DNA of 64,000 nt from Mycobacterium sp. 050128 (GTDB taxonomy: Bacteria; Actinomycetota; Actinomycetes; Mycobacteriales; Mycobacteriaceae): positions 1-64,000 of the forward strand of contig NZ_JAZGLW010000005.1 in assembly GCF_036409155.1 (NCBI RefSeq), read 5' to 3'. Below are positions 51,801 to 60,584 of this stretch, one piece after another. Within the stretch, counting starts at the first letter, position 1. The number at the start of each line of letters is the position of its first letter. The notes beneath the pieces were generated by a model that was given only the letters and a program-made list of their open reading frames with translations, did not search any database and was not told the origin of the DNA. A program made the translations under genes and the position numbers.

Positions 51801-51844
51801 CGGGACCGAAACGGACCGAAACGGACCGAGACGGACCGAAACGG
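51801..51844. repeat. Tandem 10-bp repeat near attR
   Basis: Four head-to-tail copies of ACGGACCGAA-type sequence (GGGACCGAA, ACGGACCGAA, ACGGACCGAG, ACGGACCGAA, then ACGG) end 30 bp before the right core repeat. One repeat per helical turn on the inside of the junction is the expected geometry for integrase or excisionase arm sites. The remainder of the 51597-51874 interval has no supported gene. Confidence 0.7.
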
Positions 51845-51874
51845 CAGGTAGGCCGGCATATTGCCTGGTCAGAC

Positions 51875-51902
51875 CAGGGGTTCGAATCCCCTTAGCTCCA
51901 CC
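51875..51902 (+). repeat. attR, 28-bp core repeat
   Basis: Identical over 28 bp to 29677-29704. It is not preceded by the rest of a tRNA, so the intact tRNA copy is at the left end. It marks the right junction; chromosomal sequence resumes after it. The 270 bp up to the glycosyltransferase hold a possible GATAAT promoter at 52123 and an 8-codon frame (ATG 52134) but no other gene. Confidence 0.93.
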
Positions 51903-52174
51903 AGGAAACAGTCCAGGCATCGAAAGCGGTCTGCCTGGCCCTCATGTAAGCACTCCGGTCAAGATGGCGGCGGGCATATCCGCGACCACGCGCTTCGACC
52001 AGTGAGGGTGTAGCGTTAGGGGTGCTGGTACTCCCAGCCGATCCGGAATGGCTCAGCTTCTGACGCTGATCTGCCCGAGCATCCGCTCACGCCGGCCACA
52101 TATTTTCTAACCGCTCAGTCGGGATAATTTTGAATGCTCGATCGTTGTTTCAGCCGTTGATCGCACCCTTTGGG

Positions 52175-53308
52175 ATGCAACACTTTTCGTACGTGCCGAG
52201 CTTTGGCGTCCTCGGCACCTACTCGCCCACACCATGCGGCCTGGCGACCTTCAGCGCTGCCCTGGTGAACGGACTCACCGCCAGAGGCGCCGACGTCAAT
52301 GTGGTGCGCATCGCCGACGGTGACGTCTGCGAGAACGCCTACGTCACAGGCGAACTCGTCAATGGCTCGGCGGCGTCGGTCGCGGCGACCGCCGAGCTCC
52401 TCAACCAGAGCGACGTCGCCGTCATCCAGCACGAGTACGGCATCTATGGCGGTCCCGACGGAGACGAGGTCGTCCAAATCATGGCCGGATTGCGCGTCCC
52501 GTCGATCGTCGTCGTTCACACGGTGCTCAAACATCCGACACCACACCAACTTTCGGTGCTCGAATCGGTGATGGCATTGGCCGATCAAGTGATCGTGATG
52601 TCGCAGGTGGCCCGCCAACGCCTGTACGCAGGCTTCGCCGTCGACCACCACAAGGTCACCGTCATCCCGCACGGCGCAGCACTCCCCAGGACCAACGGCA
52701 TGCAGCATCCTGACCGGCCGACCATGCTGACCTGGGGTCTGCTGGGACCGGGCAAGGGCATCGAGCGGGTCATCGACGCCATGGCTTCGCTGACGGACCT
52801 GCCCAATCCGCCCCGGTACATCATCGCCGGCCGCACTCACCCCAAGGTCCTCGCCGCGCAGGGGGAAAGATATCGCGAAGCACTTGTCGCGCAGGCGAAA
52901 CGCCTCGGCGTCACCGATTCGGTGTCCTTCGACGCCGTGTACCGCACCCCCGAAGAGCTCACCGCGCTCATCCAGGCCGCTACCGTTGTAGTCCTGCCCT
53001 ACGACTCGAAGGACCAGGTCACCTCCGGTGTGCTGGTCGACTCCGTCGCGAGTGGCCGGCCGATCGTCGCAACCGCTTTCCCGCACGCGGTCGAGCTTCT
53101 CGGCAGCGGCGCGGGCATCGTCGTCGCGCACGACGAACCCGACGCACTCCTCGCAGCGCTGCGCCGGCTGCTCACCGATCCGGACGTCGCCGAGTCCATG
53201 GCCGCCGAAGCCCGCGGACTGGCCCCGACCGTCGCCTGGCCCGTCGTTGCCAACACCTACCTCGGCGTGGCGCAACGGCTGCTTGCTACCCAGTCCGCGC
53301 TGACGTGA
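52175..53308 (+). CDS. GT4-family glycosyltransferase
   Basis: About 377 residues from ATG 52175 (a TTG at 52130 would add 15). GT-B fold: N-terminal GTYSPTPCGLATFSAALVNGL, mid-protein IQHEYGIYGG, and the C-terminal donor half with WGLLGPGKGIERVIDAM, LPYDSKDQVTSGVLVDSVASGRPIVAT (the E-x7-E-equivalent region) and the final helix. It probably transfers a mannosyl unit from GDP-mannose; family GT4 alone does not prove the sugar. It overlaps the next gene by GTGA and opens a three-gene operon with a GH130 phosphorylase. Confidence 0.9.
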   Translation: MQHFSYVPSFGVLGTYSPTPCGLATFSAALVNGLTARGADVNVVRIADGDVCENAYVTGELVNGSAASVAATAELLNQSDVAVIQHEYGIYGGPDGDEVVQIMAGLRVPSIVVVHTVLKHPTPHQLSVLESVMALADQVIVMSQVARQRLYAGFAVDHHKVTVIPHGAALPRTNGMQHPDRPTMLTWGLLGPGKGIERVIDAMASLTDLPNPPRYIIAGRTHPKVLAAQGERYREALVAQAKRLGVTDSVSFDAVYRTPEELTALIQAATVVVLPYDSKDQVTSGVLVDSVASGRPIVATAFPHAVELLGSGAGIVVAHDEPDALLAALRRLLTDPDVAESMAAEARGLAPTVAWPVVANTYLGVAQRLLATQSALT

Positions 53309-54327
53309 CCGGCACCGCGCCCACGCCGGTGTTCGCACACCTGCTGCACATGACGGACCATCGCGCCACATTCGAGCACGCCTGCATGAGCGAGCCCCGC
53401 CGTGAGCACGGGTACTGCACCGACGACATGGCCAGAGTGCTCGTGGTCAGCACCCGCGAGCCCGACGCACCGGGGGCCGTGAAGGGTCTTACCCGCAAGG
53501 CCCTGCAGTTCTTGAACGAAGCCCAGTCCTATGACGGCTCCTGCCGCAACCGGATGGACCACGCCGGACGGTGGACGGATCAGCCCACTACAGCCGACCA
53601 TTGGGGCCGCTGCATCTGGGGGCTCGGCACCGCCGCCGCCCACAGCAGCGTGTCCCTGGTGCGCCGACTGGCCGTGATTCAGTTCGAGCGCGCTGCCAAG
53701 GCCAGGTCACCGTGGCCGCGGGCGATGGCGTTCGCCGCCGTCGGCGCCGCCGAACTACTCAACTTCGAGCCCGGTAATTCCGCAGCCCTGCGACTCCTCA
53801 CCGACTATGCCGCCACTGTCGCGAGACCCGAGACCACGTCCGACTGGCCATGGCCCGAGCCAAGGCTCACCTACGCGAATGCGATTCTCCCCGAGGCGAT
53901 GATCGCTGCCGGCGTCGCGCTGGACGACCCGGACCTGAAACAGCGTGGCCTGGATCTGCTGGAATGGCTGCTCGACTACGAAACGATTGACGGCCACCTG
54001 TCGCCCACCGCCGTGGGCGGCCGGGGACCGCAGGACAGCCTGCCCGCCTTCGATCAGCAGCCGATCGAGGTGGCCACTCTCGCCGACGCCTGCGCACGCG
54101 CCATGGCTGCCGATCCGCGGGCCCTCTGGCCGGAAGGGATCCGGTCGGCCGTCGCCTGGTTCCAGGGCGCCAACGACTCCGGGTTGGTCATGTGGGACAC
54201 CCAGACCGGTGGTGGCTTCGACGGATTGCTCGCCGATTGCGTCAACCTCAACCAGGGCGCCGAATCGACCCTTGCGGTGATCTCGACTCTGCAGCATGCA
54301 CAGCGCTTTTCGCCGGTCCCACAATGA
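53305..54327 (+). CDS. Alpha-helical toroid protein of the GT4-GH130 operon
   Basis: 340 residues from GTG 53305. Repeated pairs of helices with small-residue turns (DDMARVLVVS, WGRCIWGLGTAAAHS, PRAMAFAAVGAAELL, DLLEWLLDYE, DACARAMAADP) fit an (alpha/alpha)6 toroid such as those in glycoside hydrolases and epimerases. Conserved-looking YCTDD, TADHWGR and ESTLAV may line a sugar site. The start overlaps the glycosyltransferase stop and the stop overlaps the GH130 start. A sugar-processing role is inferred from the operon. Confidence 0.8.
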   Translation: MTGTAPTPVFAHLLHMTDHRATFEHACMSEPRREHGYCTDDMARVLVVSTREPDAPGAVKGLTRKALQFLNEAQSYDGSCRNRMDHAGRWTDQPTTADHWGRCIWGLGTAAAHSSVSLVRRLAVIQFERAAKARSPWPRAMAFAAVGAAELLNFEPGNSAALRLLTDYAATVARPETTSDWPWPEPRLTYANAILPEAMIAAGVALDDPDLKQRGLDLLEWLLDYETIDGHLSPTAVGGRGPQDSLPAFDQQPIEVATLADACARAMAADPRALWPEGIRSAVAWFQGANDSGLVMWDTQTGGGFDGLLADCVNLNQGAESTLAVISTLQHAQRFSPVPQ

Positions 54328-55820
54328 CTTTGATGCGTACCGGGCTCGTCACCCGCAGCCCCGACCGCATCGCGGCGAATTCGGCGCGGGTGATCACCCG
54401 GCTCTTCGTGCCCGGCCAGGAGGGCTTCGAGCTTCAGGAGTCACGGGCCGGAGTGGTGCTCAAGCGCATCCTCGCGCTGACCGACGACGACGTTCGGTCG
54501 TCCCTGGACGACGTCATGACCCGCTTCGACGGACGCCACCGTGACCTGGTGGGTACCTTCCGTCGGCACGCCCGCGAGCTCGCCGACCGCCTGGATCCCG
54601 ATACCCACCTCTCCGATGCGCGAATCCTGTTGCTAGGAGCGGCCTTTACCAGCGAGTACGCCATCGAGGGGGCGGCGCTGTGCAACCCCAGCATTGTGGC
54701 CCACCCCGACCAGACCGACACCGCGGCAGGCAGCCTGAGATTCGTGATGAGCGTGCGGGGGATCGGGGAAGGACACCGCTCGTCCATCGGGTTCCGCACC
54801 GGTGTCGTCGACGCCTCGGGCCGGGCCACGATCGACGAGCCGGCTCACTTCGCCACTACCGGCAGCGTATCGGACGCGCTGCTCGAGGCCGCGGTGTTCC
54901 GCGCCGAACTCGACTGCTTCGGCGATGGCGGTGAGGCCGCGAACTACGTCCTAGATGGACTCGGCGACCGTTTCACGCGATCCGACCTGAACGCGCGACT
55001 CGACAATCTCCGGGCCCACCTGAGCACCCGTGGGCATGTCGAGCGCACCGTCGCCCTGATCCACGCTATTGCCGCTCGGTGCTATGCAATCGAATTCCCC
55101 AGCGAGGTATCGGTTTCCGAGCGCGTCCTGTGGCCGTCGATGGAGGCCGAGCAGGCCGGCATGGAAGACGCCCGCTTCGTTCGCTTCGTCGATGACGACG
55201 GCTCGGTCACCTATTACGCCACTTATACGGCCTACAGCGGGTCCCACATCAGCCAACAACTGCTCGAGACCAAGGACTTTCGGTCCTTCACCTCTGGGCC
55301 GCTCGTCGGGAAGGCCGCGGCCAACAAGGGTTTGGCATTGTTCCCCCGGCGAATACACGGTCGCTACGCGGCCATGTCACGATCGGACCGCGAGTCGAAC
55401 ACCGTCGCCTTCGCCGACCATCTTGCGGTCTGGACGAGCGCCTCGCCCTGCCAGCAACCGGCCGAGGCGTGGGAAGCACTGCAACTCGGAAACTGTGGCC
55501 CGCCAATCGAAACCGACGCAGGGTGGCTGGTGCTCACCCACGGCGTCGGACCCATGCGCACGTATCGCATCGGCGCGATTCTGCTTGACCTCGACGACCC
55601 GACCCGGGTGCTCGGCCGGTTACGGCGCGCACTACTGAGCCCCGCCCACGACGAACAAAACGGCTACGTGCCCAACGTCGTCTACTCCTGCGGCGCGCTC
55701 GTTCACGCCGACACCCTGGTGCTTCCGTACGGGATTGCCGACGGCGCCATCGGCATCGCCACCGCGCAACTTCCGCAGCTGCTGGACACGATCGTTCAGC
55801 AGCCAGATCGCACGAGATGA
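54324..55820 (+). CDS. GH130-family beta-mannoside phosphorylase
   Basis: 498 residues from ATG 54324. The five-bladed propeller GH130 core begins after a helical N-terminal extension of about 130 residues. Signature blocks: NPSIVAHPDQ, GHRSSIGFR, MEDARFVRF, ANKGLALFPRRIHGRY and GCGPPIETDAGWLVLTHGV-like (NCGPPIE). Family members phosphorolyse beta-1,2- or beta-1,4-mannosides to mannose-1-phosphate. The long N-terminal extension places it with the larger beta-1,2-mannobiose-type group. With the GT4 gene it may make and recycle a beta-mannan or mannogen-like polymer. Confidence 0.88.
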   Translation: MTLMRTGLVTRSPDRIAANSARVITRLFVPGQEGFELQESRAGVVLKRILALTDDDVRSSLDDVMTRFDGRHRDLVGTFRRHARELADRLDPDTHLSDARILLLGAAFTSEYAIEGAALCNPSIVAHPDQTDTAAGSLRFVMSVRGIGEGHRSSIGFRTGVVDASGRATIDEPAHFATTGSVSDALLEAAVFRAELDCFGDGGEAANYVLDGLGDRFTRSDLNARLDNLRAHLSTRGHVERTVALIHAIAARCYAIEFPSEVSVSERVLWPSMEAEQAGMEDARFVRFVDDDGSVTYYATYTAYSGSHISQQLLETKDFRSFTSGPLVGKAAANKGLALFPRRIHGRYAAMSRSDRESNTVAFADHLAVWTSASPCQQPAEAWEALQLGNCGPPIETDAGWLVLTHGVGPMRTYRIGAILLDLDDPTRVLGRLRRALLSPAHDEQNGYVPNVVYSCGALVHADTLVLPYGIADGAIGIATAQLPQLLDTIVQQPDRTR

Positions 55821-55833
55821 GGTCACAATCAGC

Positions 55834-56253
55834 ATGATGAAAAGGTCCACCGCCAGAGCGCGCAATCCGCTCGGCGAGTACGTCCTGCACATGGGTGCGG
55901 GATTCGTCGCCAAAGAACGTCCGCACGTCCTGGGGGCGTTGGCGACGCTCGAGCCGCATCTGGGCCGCTGGGACGCGCTTGACGTCAGCCTGGAAGTCTC
56001 GTTACAGAACCGCGGCCGCAAGGAGCAGCGCGTCACGTTGCGCACGACGTTGCCTGGTCTCCCGCCACTGGTGGCCGTCGCCGACAACCCCGACATCACG
56101 CGCGCCCTTCACGAAGCCAAGCATGAGTTGATCCGGCAGCTCGAACACCAGAAGTCGGCCCGCGAACCCATGCACAATCGCAAGTTCGGGCGCAATACGA
56201 TCCGCCACCCGGGCTCCTCGCTGCAGGGGCGTCGCATCCCGCCTGCACCGTAG
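55834..56253 (+). CDS. Ribosome-hibernation-factor-like (HPF/RaiA fold) protein
   Basis: 139 residues from ATG 55834. The domain LEVSLQNRGRKEQRVTLRTT, followed by PPLVAVADNPDITRALHEAK and HELIRQLEHQK, reproduces the beta-alpha-beta3-alpha HPF/S30AE layout with a basic helix. The extended C-terminal dimerisation domain of long HPF is absent; a basic tail (RKFGRNTIR) replaces it. It begins 14 bp after GH130 and may share its promoter. Ribosome binding under stress is inferred. Confidence 0.72.
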   Translation: MMKRSTARARNPLGEYVLHMGAGFVAKERPHVLGALATLEPHLGRWDALDVSLEVSLQNRGRKEQRVTLRTTLPGLPPLVAVADNPDITRALHEAKHELIRQLEHQKSAREPMHNRKFGRNTIRHPGSSLQGRRIPPAP

Positions 56254-56433
56254 TTGCGGGAGTGTCGCGTGCTGCGCGCGCGGGGTTACCGCCACGCGTA
56301 CTCGTGTGGCTCTCAGATGCGGTCTATTTTGAGACGGCGTCCAATGTTGCTGGGTTCCGTGGCCGGCCGGGGATTCCTGTTTGTTGGGCCAATAATTGTT
56401 GTGCTGTTGTTGGTCTGCTGAACGGGAGTCGTT

Positions 56434-57684
56434 GTGAGCTGGCAGCAAATCCAGCCGTTCCTAGTCGCGCTGGCCATTGGGTTGCTGCTCGGCTTGGAGC
56501 GCGAACGCAGCCACAGCCGCAGGCTCCCTGCCGGGTCGCGCTCGTTCGCGCTCCTGTCGTTGGTTGGGGCCATCGTCGCGAGCTTCAACGAGTGGGCAGT
56601 GCTGGCTGGGCTCGTTGTCGTCGGGGCGCTGCTGGCGCTCGCATACTTTCGCACCAGCGAAAGAGACCCCGGAACGACCACAGCGATCGCCGCACTCGCG
56701 ACCTACCTGCTCGGTGCGCTCGCCTACACACGTCCGGCTCTGGCCGTGGCCATCTCTGTGGTTGTCGCAGGTCTGCTTGTGTCGAAGGAGCGCATCCATC
56801 GCTTTGCCCGCGAGATCGTCAGCGACGTCGAAGTAGAGGACGCCATCAAGTTCTTCGTCGTGGCGCTCGTGATCCTGCCGCTGCTTCCGGATCAGCAGCT
56901 CGGACCGTATGGCGTACTGAACCCGGCGAAGGTGTGGCTCCTGGTGGTACTGCTCACGGGTATCGGCTGGGTCGGCTACATCGGTGTTCGGGCACTCGGG
57001 CCCGAACGGGGCGTGCTCGTCGCCGGTTTGGCTGGCGGATTCGTCTCGGCGACTGCGACGACGGCATCGATGGGCCGGCTCAGCCGGACGGCTACCAGCT
57101 TGCGTGCGCCCCTCGCCAGTGCACTGCTCGCGAGCCTCGCGACCTTCGTGCAGCTGCTCATCGTGATCGCGCTCGTCGACGTCGAACTGCTGCGCCGCCT
57201 GTGGCCTCCAGTGACCGCTGGAGCGGTCGTGCTGGTGGGCGTCGCCGCCTTCGTCTACCGGGGTGGCACTCACCAGCAGAATACTGCGGAGGGCAAGGAA
57301 GTCGAGGCGACGAAGGCAAGCCGACCCTTCGCGTTGCGGCCCGCGCTCGTTCTGGCCGCGGTGCTGACCTTCGCTCTGCTCGTTGGTCGTTGGGGCGCTG
57401 ACATATTCGGCCCAAAAGGGGTGGTGGTTGCCACGTTCGCTGCGGGTCTCGCCGATGCTCACGCCGGCGCGGTTGCGGCCGCCAGCCTCGCCGCCAAGGG
57501 CGACATCACCGTCGACACCGCGTTGGTCGCGGTGGCTGCAGCGTTGGGTTCCAACCTGCTGGTGAAGACGGTGTTGGCTTTCACCGCCGGCGGTCGTCGC
57601 TTCGGGCTTGGTTTTCTTGCCGCCATGTCCGTGCCGGCCCTGGTGTTCGGTGTCGCCTTGGCGGCGACCGTGGCCGTGCTGTGA
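56434..57684 (+). CDS. DUF4010/MgtC-type membrane protein
   Basis: 416 residues from GTG 56434. N-terminal MgtC/SapB-like segment (ALAIGLLLGLERERS, PAGSRSFALLSLVGAI), then DUF4010 (about 175-416) with FVSATATTASMGRLS and AAASLAAKGDI. About 11 membrane helices in total. The function is unknown; MgtC domains in mycobacteria influence Mg2+ homeostasis or ATP synthase. It stands alone. Upstream 56254-56433 shows no gene. A 14-bp palindrome GCTGCATTTGCAGC at 57692 follows the stop and may be a weak terminator. Confidence 0.88.
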   Translation: MSWQQIQPFLVALAIGLLLGLERERSHSRRLPAGSRSFALLSLVGAIVASFNEWAVLAGLVVVGALLALAYFRTSERDPGTTTAIAALATYLLGALAYTRPALAVAISVVVAGLLVSKERIHRFAREIVSDVEVEDAIKFFVVALVILPLLPDQQLGPYGVLNPAKVWLLVVLLTGIGWVGYIGVRALGPERGVLVAGLAGGFVSATATTASMGRLSRTATSLRAPLASALLASLATFVQLLIVIALVDVELLRRLWPPVTAGAVVLVGVAAFVYRGGTHQQNTAEGKEVEATKASRPFALRPALVLAAVLTFALLVGRWGADIFGPKGVVVATFAAGLADAHAGAVAAASLAAKGDITVDTALVAVAAALGSNLLVKTVLAFTAGGRRFGLGFLAAMSVPALVFGVALAATVAVL

Positions 57685-57812
57685 GCCGAGAGCTGCATTT
57701 GCAGCGGTAGGCGTTCCCTGGGCGAAGGTCTCAGTAGTTTTTCCGATCAAATAGGCTGAGTGACAAGGTGAATGGGTTGGAGCTAGGCTCGCTCACACCT
57801 GTAGAACTCTGT

Positions 57813-57843
57813 CGACCAGTACGCGACATCAAGCGACCAGTAC
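57813..57843. repeat. Direct repeat CGACCAGTAC, 21-bp period
   Basis: Perfect 10-bp copies at 57813-57822 and 57834-57843, exactly two helical turns apart and 70-100 bp before the hydrolase start. The phasing suggests a tandem activator or repressor site. Confidence 0.5.
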
Positions 57844-57913
57844 ACGGTGGCGAGCTGCCCGCAAAACGCCAAGGCGGTTACTTGCGATCAAAAGACCTGC
57901 GTAGTTAGGACTT

Positions 57914-58999
57914 GTGACCCTGTCGCCGGTCCTTCTCCCAGAGCACCCTGTGGTGTGTGTCCACGATGCGGACGAAACCCGGATCCAGTGGGCCGCAGAG
58001 CAATCGAGTCGGATTGTGAATGAGGTGATCGAAGTGCGCGACCGAAATCAGCGGCTGCGCAATGAGGTGGAGCACCCGCAACTCTATGAGGAGGTGACGA
58101 TTACCTCCGCGGACGTTCCGATTGTGCTGTCGGTGTGGCGCGGTTGTTCGGGCGGCCCGGTGGTGGTGTTTCTGCCCGGAACAATGACGCACCCGCTCTT
58201 CTATGAAGAGTTCTGCGACGGCCTTGCCGCCCAAGGCATTACCGTCGTCGGCGTGCATGCCGAAGGGCATGGAAAGAGTCCTCGCATCGGGCGGCTGCTG
58301 CGTCTGCAAACTCTTGTCAACAACGCCCTCGACGCGATCGCATGGGCTCGGGCGCGGTTCGGCAGATTGCCCGTCGTGGTGGGCTCTAGTCAGGGCGGTG
58401 TGCTGGCGATGATCGTTGCGACCCGTGATCACGAGCTCGCCGGCGTCCTCGCTCACAACATCCTCGATCCGGCCCTGCCCGAGTCGACCTCGGTCTCTCG
58501 ATTCCCGACGTTTCTCCAAGCGGGCTACCGACCGTTCGTACGAGGGCTTCGAGTGCTGGCCAAGCTCGCACCGCGGCTACCAATCCGGTTCAATATCTAC
58601 CTGGACCTGGCCCGAGTGTGCCGCGAGCCCTGGACGGCCGAGCAATTCCTGCTCGACCCACTCGGTCTGCGTGCCTACCCTCTGGCATTTCTGGCCGATC
58701 TCTTCAACGCAGATTTGACAGCCATGAGCGATGGCACGATCACGTGCCCGGTCGTGGTTGTCGCGGGCCGTGCAGACCCCTTGTTCAGCCTCGACTACAC
58801 ACAGAAAGTCTTCGCCCGCATCGTCGCCCCTGCCAAAGATCTCGTCGTGTTCGACACCGACCACCACCTCTTGTTCAACGAATGCCTGCCCCTGGTGCTG
58901 CCACGGGTCGCCGAACTTATTGCAAGCCTCGATGCGACCGCGAGCGGGAAGCTGGGGACCGGCGACCGTGGCACCGCTGCGGCTGTGCTCGAAGGGTAG
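57914..58999 (+). CDS. Alpha/beta-hydrolase
   Basis: 361 residues from GTG 57914. Alpha/beta-hydrolase core from about residue 70: VVVFLPGTMTHPLFYEEF (oxyanion strand), nucleophile elbow VVGSSQGG, acid AGRADPLF, and catalytic His in FDTDHHLLF. The N-terminal 60 residues are helical and not typical. Esterase or lipase activity is likely; no substrate clue is present except a lipid-rich genome. A small secreted protein gene follows after 65 bp. Confidence 0.88.
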   Translation: MTLSPVLLPEHPVVCVHDADETRIQWAAEQSSRIVNEVIEVRDRNQRLRNEVEHPQLYEEVTITSADVPIVLSVWRGCSGGPVVVFLPGTMTHPLFYEEFCDGLAAQGITVVGVHAEGHGKSPRIGRLLRLQTLVNNALDAIAWARARFGRLPVVVGSSQGGVLAMIVATRDHELAGVLAHNILDPALPESTSVSRFPTFLQAGYRPFVRGLRVLAKLAPRLPIRFNIYLDLARVCREPWTAEQFLLDPLGLRAYPLAFLADLFNADLTAMSDGTITCPVVVVAGRADPLFSLDYTQKVFARIVAPAKDLVVFDTDHHLLFNECLPLVLPRVAELIASLDATASGKLGTGDRGTAAAVLEG

Positions 59000-59064
59000 A
59001 TCACACCGATCCCACAATCTGTTGCCTAGCCCAAAAACACGACGCGATAAGGGGAGTTTCGCTC

Positions 59065-59520
59065 ATGGCCAGCCACAAGATTCACAAACGTTTGGGTGGC
59101 GCCGCTGCAGCCGCTGCCGCTCTGATAGCTGTCGGGACACCTGCCACCGCTAACGCGGTCTACCCCGGCGTCCCGGAGTGGTTTTCACAGGCCAAAGAAC
59201 ACTTCGACAATACGAGGAACTATATGCAGGCGGTGATCGATGCGATCACCGCCAATGACATTGACGTACTCCGGTCAGCGTGTTCACTGGCCCACGACGA
59301 ATTAAGCGGCAACCTTCAGGCCCATCTGCCTACACCGGACCCGGCACTGACTACTGCGTTGCAATCGGAGATCGACGACGTTCACGCTGCGATGCACATC
59401 TGCATGTCGCTTGGGCCCGACAGCACCTTAGCTGATTTGCAGCGAGCCGATTCGCTTCTGCAGCAGGCGAATCTACACATGAGGACGGTCGACGCCATTT
59501 TGACCACAGATCTAAGTTGA
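59065..59520 (+). CDS. Small secreted helical protein
   Basis: 151 residues; GGGGAG lies 9 bases before ATG 59065. Signal peptide of about 31 residues (AAAAAAALIAVGTPATANA). The mature domain is four helices with two cysteines (RSACSLAH and HICMSLG) in position for a disulfide. It resembles small mycobacterial exported proteins of the haemophore-like group (M. tuberculosis Rv0203) in size and helix pattern; I cannot confirm this without a search. Confidence 0.78.
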   Translation: MASHKIHKRLGGAAAAAAALIAVGTPATANAVYPGVPEWFSQAKEHFDNTRNYMQAVIDAITANDIDVLRSACSLAHDELSGNLQAHLPTPDPALTTALQSEIDDVHAAMHICMSLGPDSTLADLQRADSLLQQANLHMRTVDAILTTDLS

Positions 59521-59627
59521 AGGCCGCCGCGCCCAGCAGATCCGCGGTTCCCAATCCTGCTCACCCGCAACACTTTTGGGTACGGCATCGCGGCCATAAA
59601 TGCTTGCACGCGTGAGACCAAGGCTGG

Positions 59628-60500
59628 CTAGCTTGCCCTGGTGCCCAGATCTCCCGACGCGACGACTGAGCCGACCGAGAATACGACGCGACGTCCCACG
59701 CCGCCGTCGTCACCGTCCGCCCCGGGGCGCGTCCACTCCACCTCGGCGCTGCCGGACAGCTGCAGGCTGGCGCCGGTGGCGACGTCAACGAACAACAGCG
59801 CGGCCTCGTCGTCGACCGCCAGGTTGCCGAAGCTGTTGAACATGTTGTTGCCCGGGTAATCCGGCCACCACAGCATTTCGGGGGAGCCAACCCGAACAAA
59901 TCCGGGAGGGCCGCCGCGATGCGATGCGTCACTGCCCCGAAAAGGATGCGTGGTACCGAGGAAGAACGTGTCCGAGGCTTCTATCATCGCTTGATCCGCA
60001 GCACTCAAAGATGTTGTTTGCCTTGGAGTTTCGGAAGGGGCGGTGACGGCGGCGACGTTGATGTCGCGGCGGTGGATGTATTGGGGACAGTTTCCGTACG
60101 CCTGCTCGACGCGCACCGCCAGGCCGGCGCCGTCGCTTTCGGTGAGGCTGCCGTTGATGCGCATTCTGCGCCGGGCGGCGAAATCGATGGCGATCAGGCC
60201 GACCTGCTGGCCGGCCGGCATCCGGTGCAGGGGATCGCCCTCGCGCGGAACGGCCGAGATCCGCACCGTGTCTTCGGCGCCGCGCAGGAACCCCGGCTGC
60301 CCCGACAACGGGGAGACCCAGAGCACTCCCTCGCGGTCACGCCCGGTGATCGCGGCAAACCGCTGCGTTGCCAGGAATTGCGCAGCACCCCCGGATAAGC
60401 CATGCGCGCTAAGCATGTTTTCCAGGCGTTGTGCGGCCCGTTCGACGCCGGCCCGGCGTTGGGTCGCAACCTCACCCTCGTGGAAACCCGTTGATGCCAC
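59628..60500 (-). CDS. Pyridoxamine-5'-phosphate-oxidase-like (PPOX/FMN-binding split barrel) protein
   Basis: 290 residues from GTG 60500. Two split-barrel units: LATQRFAAITGRDREGVLWVSPLSGQPGFL and FFLGTTHPFRGSDASHRGGPPGFV, followed by LWWPDYPGNNMFNSFGNLAVD, the pattern of duplicated PPOX proteins. They bind FMN or F420 and act as oxidoreductases. Strand ALLFVDVATGASLQLSGSAEV closes the second barrel. It lies downstream of the ANTAR regulator gene with an 84-bp gap. Confidence 0.88.
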   Translation of the reverse strand: MASTGFHEGEVATQRRAGVERAAQRLENMLSAHGLSGGAAQFLATQRFAAITGRDREGVLWVSPLSGQPGFLRGAEDTVRISAVPREGDPLHRMPAGQQVGLIAIDFAARRRMRINGSLTESDGAGLAVRVEQAYGNCPQYIHRRDINVAAVTAPSETPRQTTSLSAADQAMIEASDTFFLGTTHPFRGSDASHRGGPPGFVRVGSPEMLWWPDYPGNNMFNSFGNLAVDDEAALLFVDVATGASLQLSGSAEVEWTRPGADGDDGGVGRRVVFSVGSVVASGDLGTRAS

Positions 60501-60584
60501 GGTTGGGTAACGCCGCCGACGCTGCAGATCTTCCCGTTGCTTCGTGCCAATCGGCGCGACGCGGTGCGCTGGCGGCTTGAAGTC

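Larger units (their letters stand above)
29677..51902 (+). mobile_element. 22.2-kb integrative element in tRNA-Ala(GGC)
   Basis: Bounded by perfect 28-bp direct repeats: 29677-29704 within the tRNA 3' end and 51875-51902. The tyrosine integrase lies 90 bp from the left repeat, the usual geometry for tRNA-targeting elements. Gene density is lower and sequence visibly more AT-rich than the flanks, and many genes are small and unrelated to core mycobacterial functions. There is no capsid, tail, terminase or lysis gene and no FtsK/TraB-type translocase. XRE, DUF2637 and resolvase genes point to an ICE- or plasmid-derived island that now depends on helpers. A tRNA 3'-end fragment at 49462 hints at composite origin. 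Confidence 0.92.

Noticed and set aside
51662..51859. 65-codon minus-strand frame near attR
   Set aside because: Its N-terminus is only the translation of the 10-bp tandem repeat and there is no ribosome site.
29600..52000. Prophage
   Set aside because: No terminase, portal, capsid, tail or lysin genes despite integrase and repressor, so integrative element or satellite is the better description.
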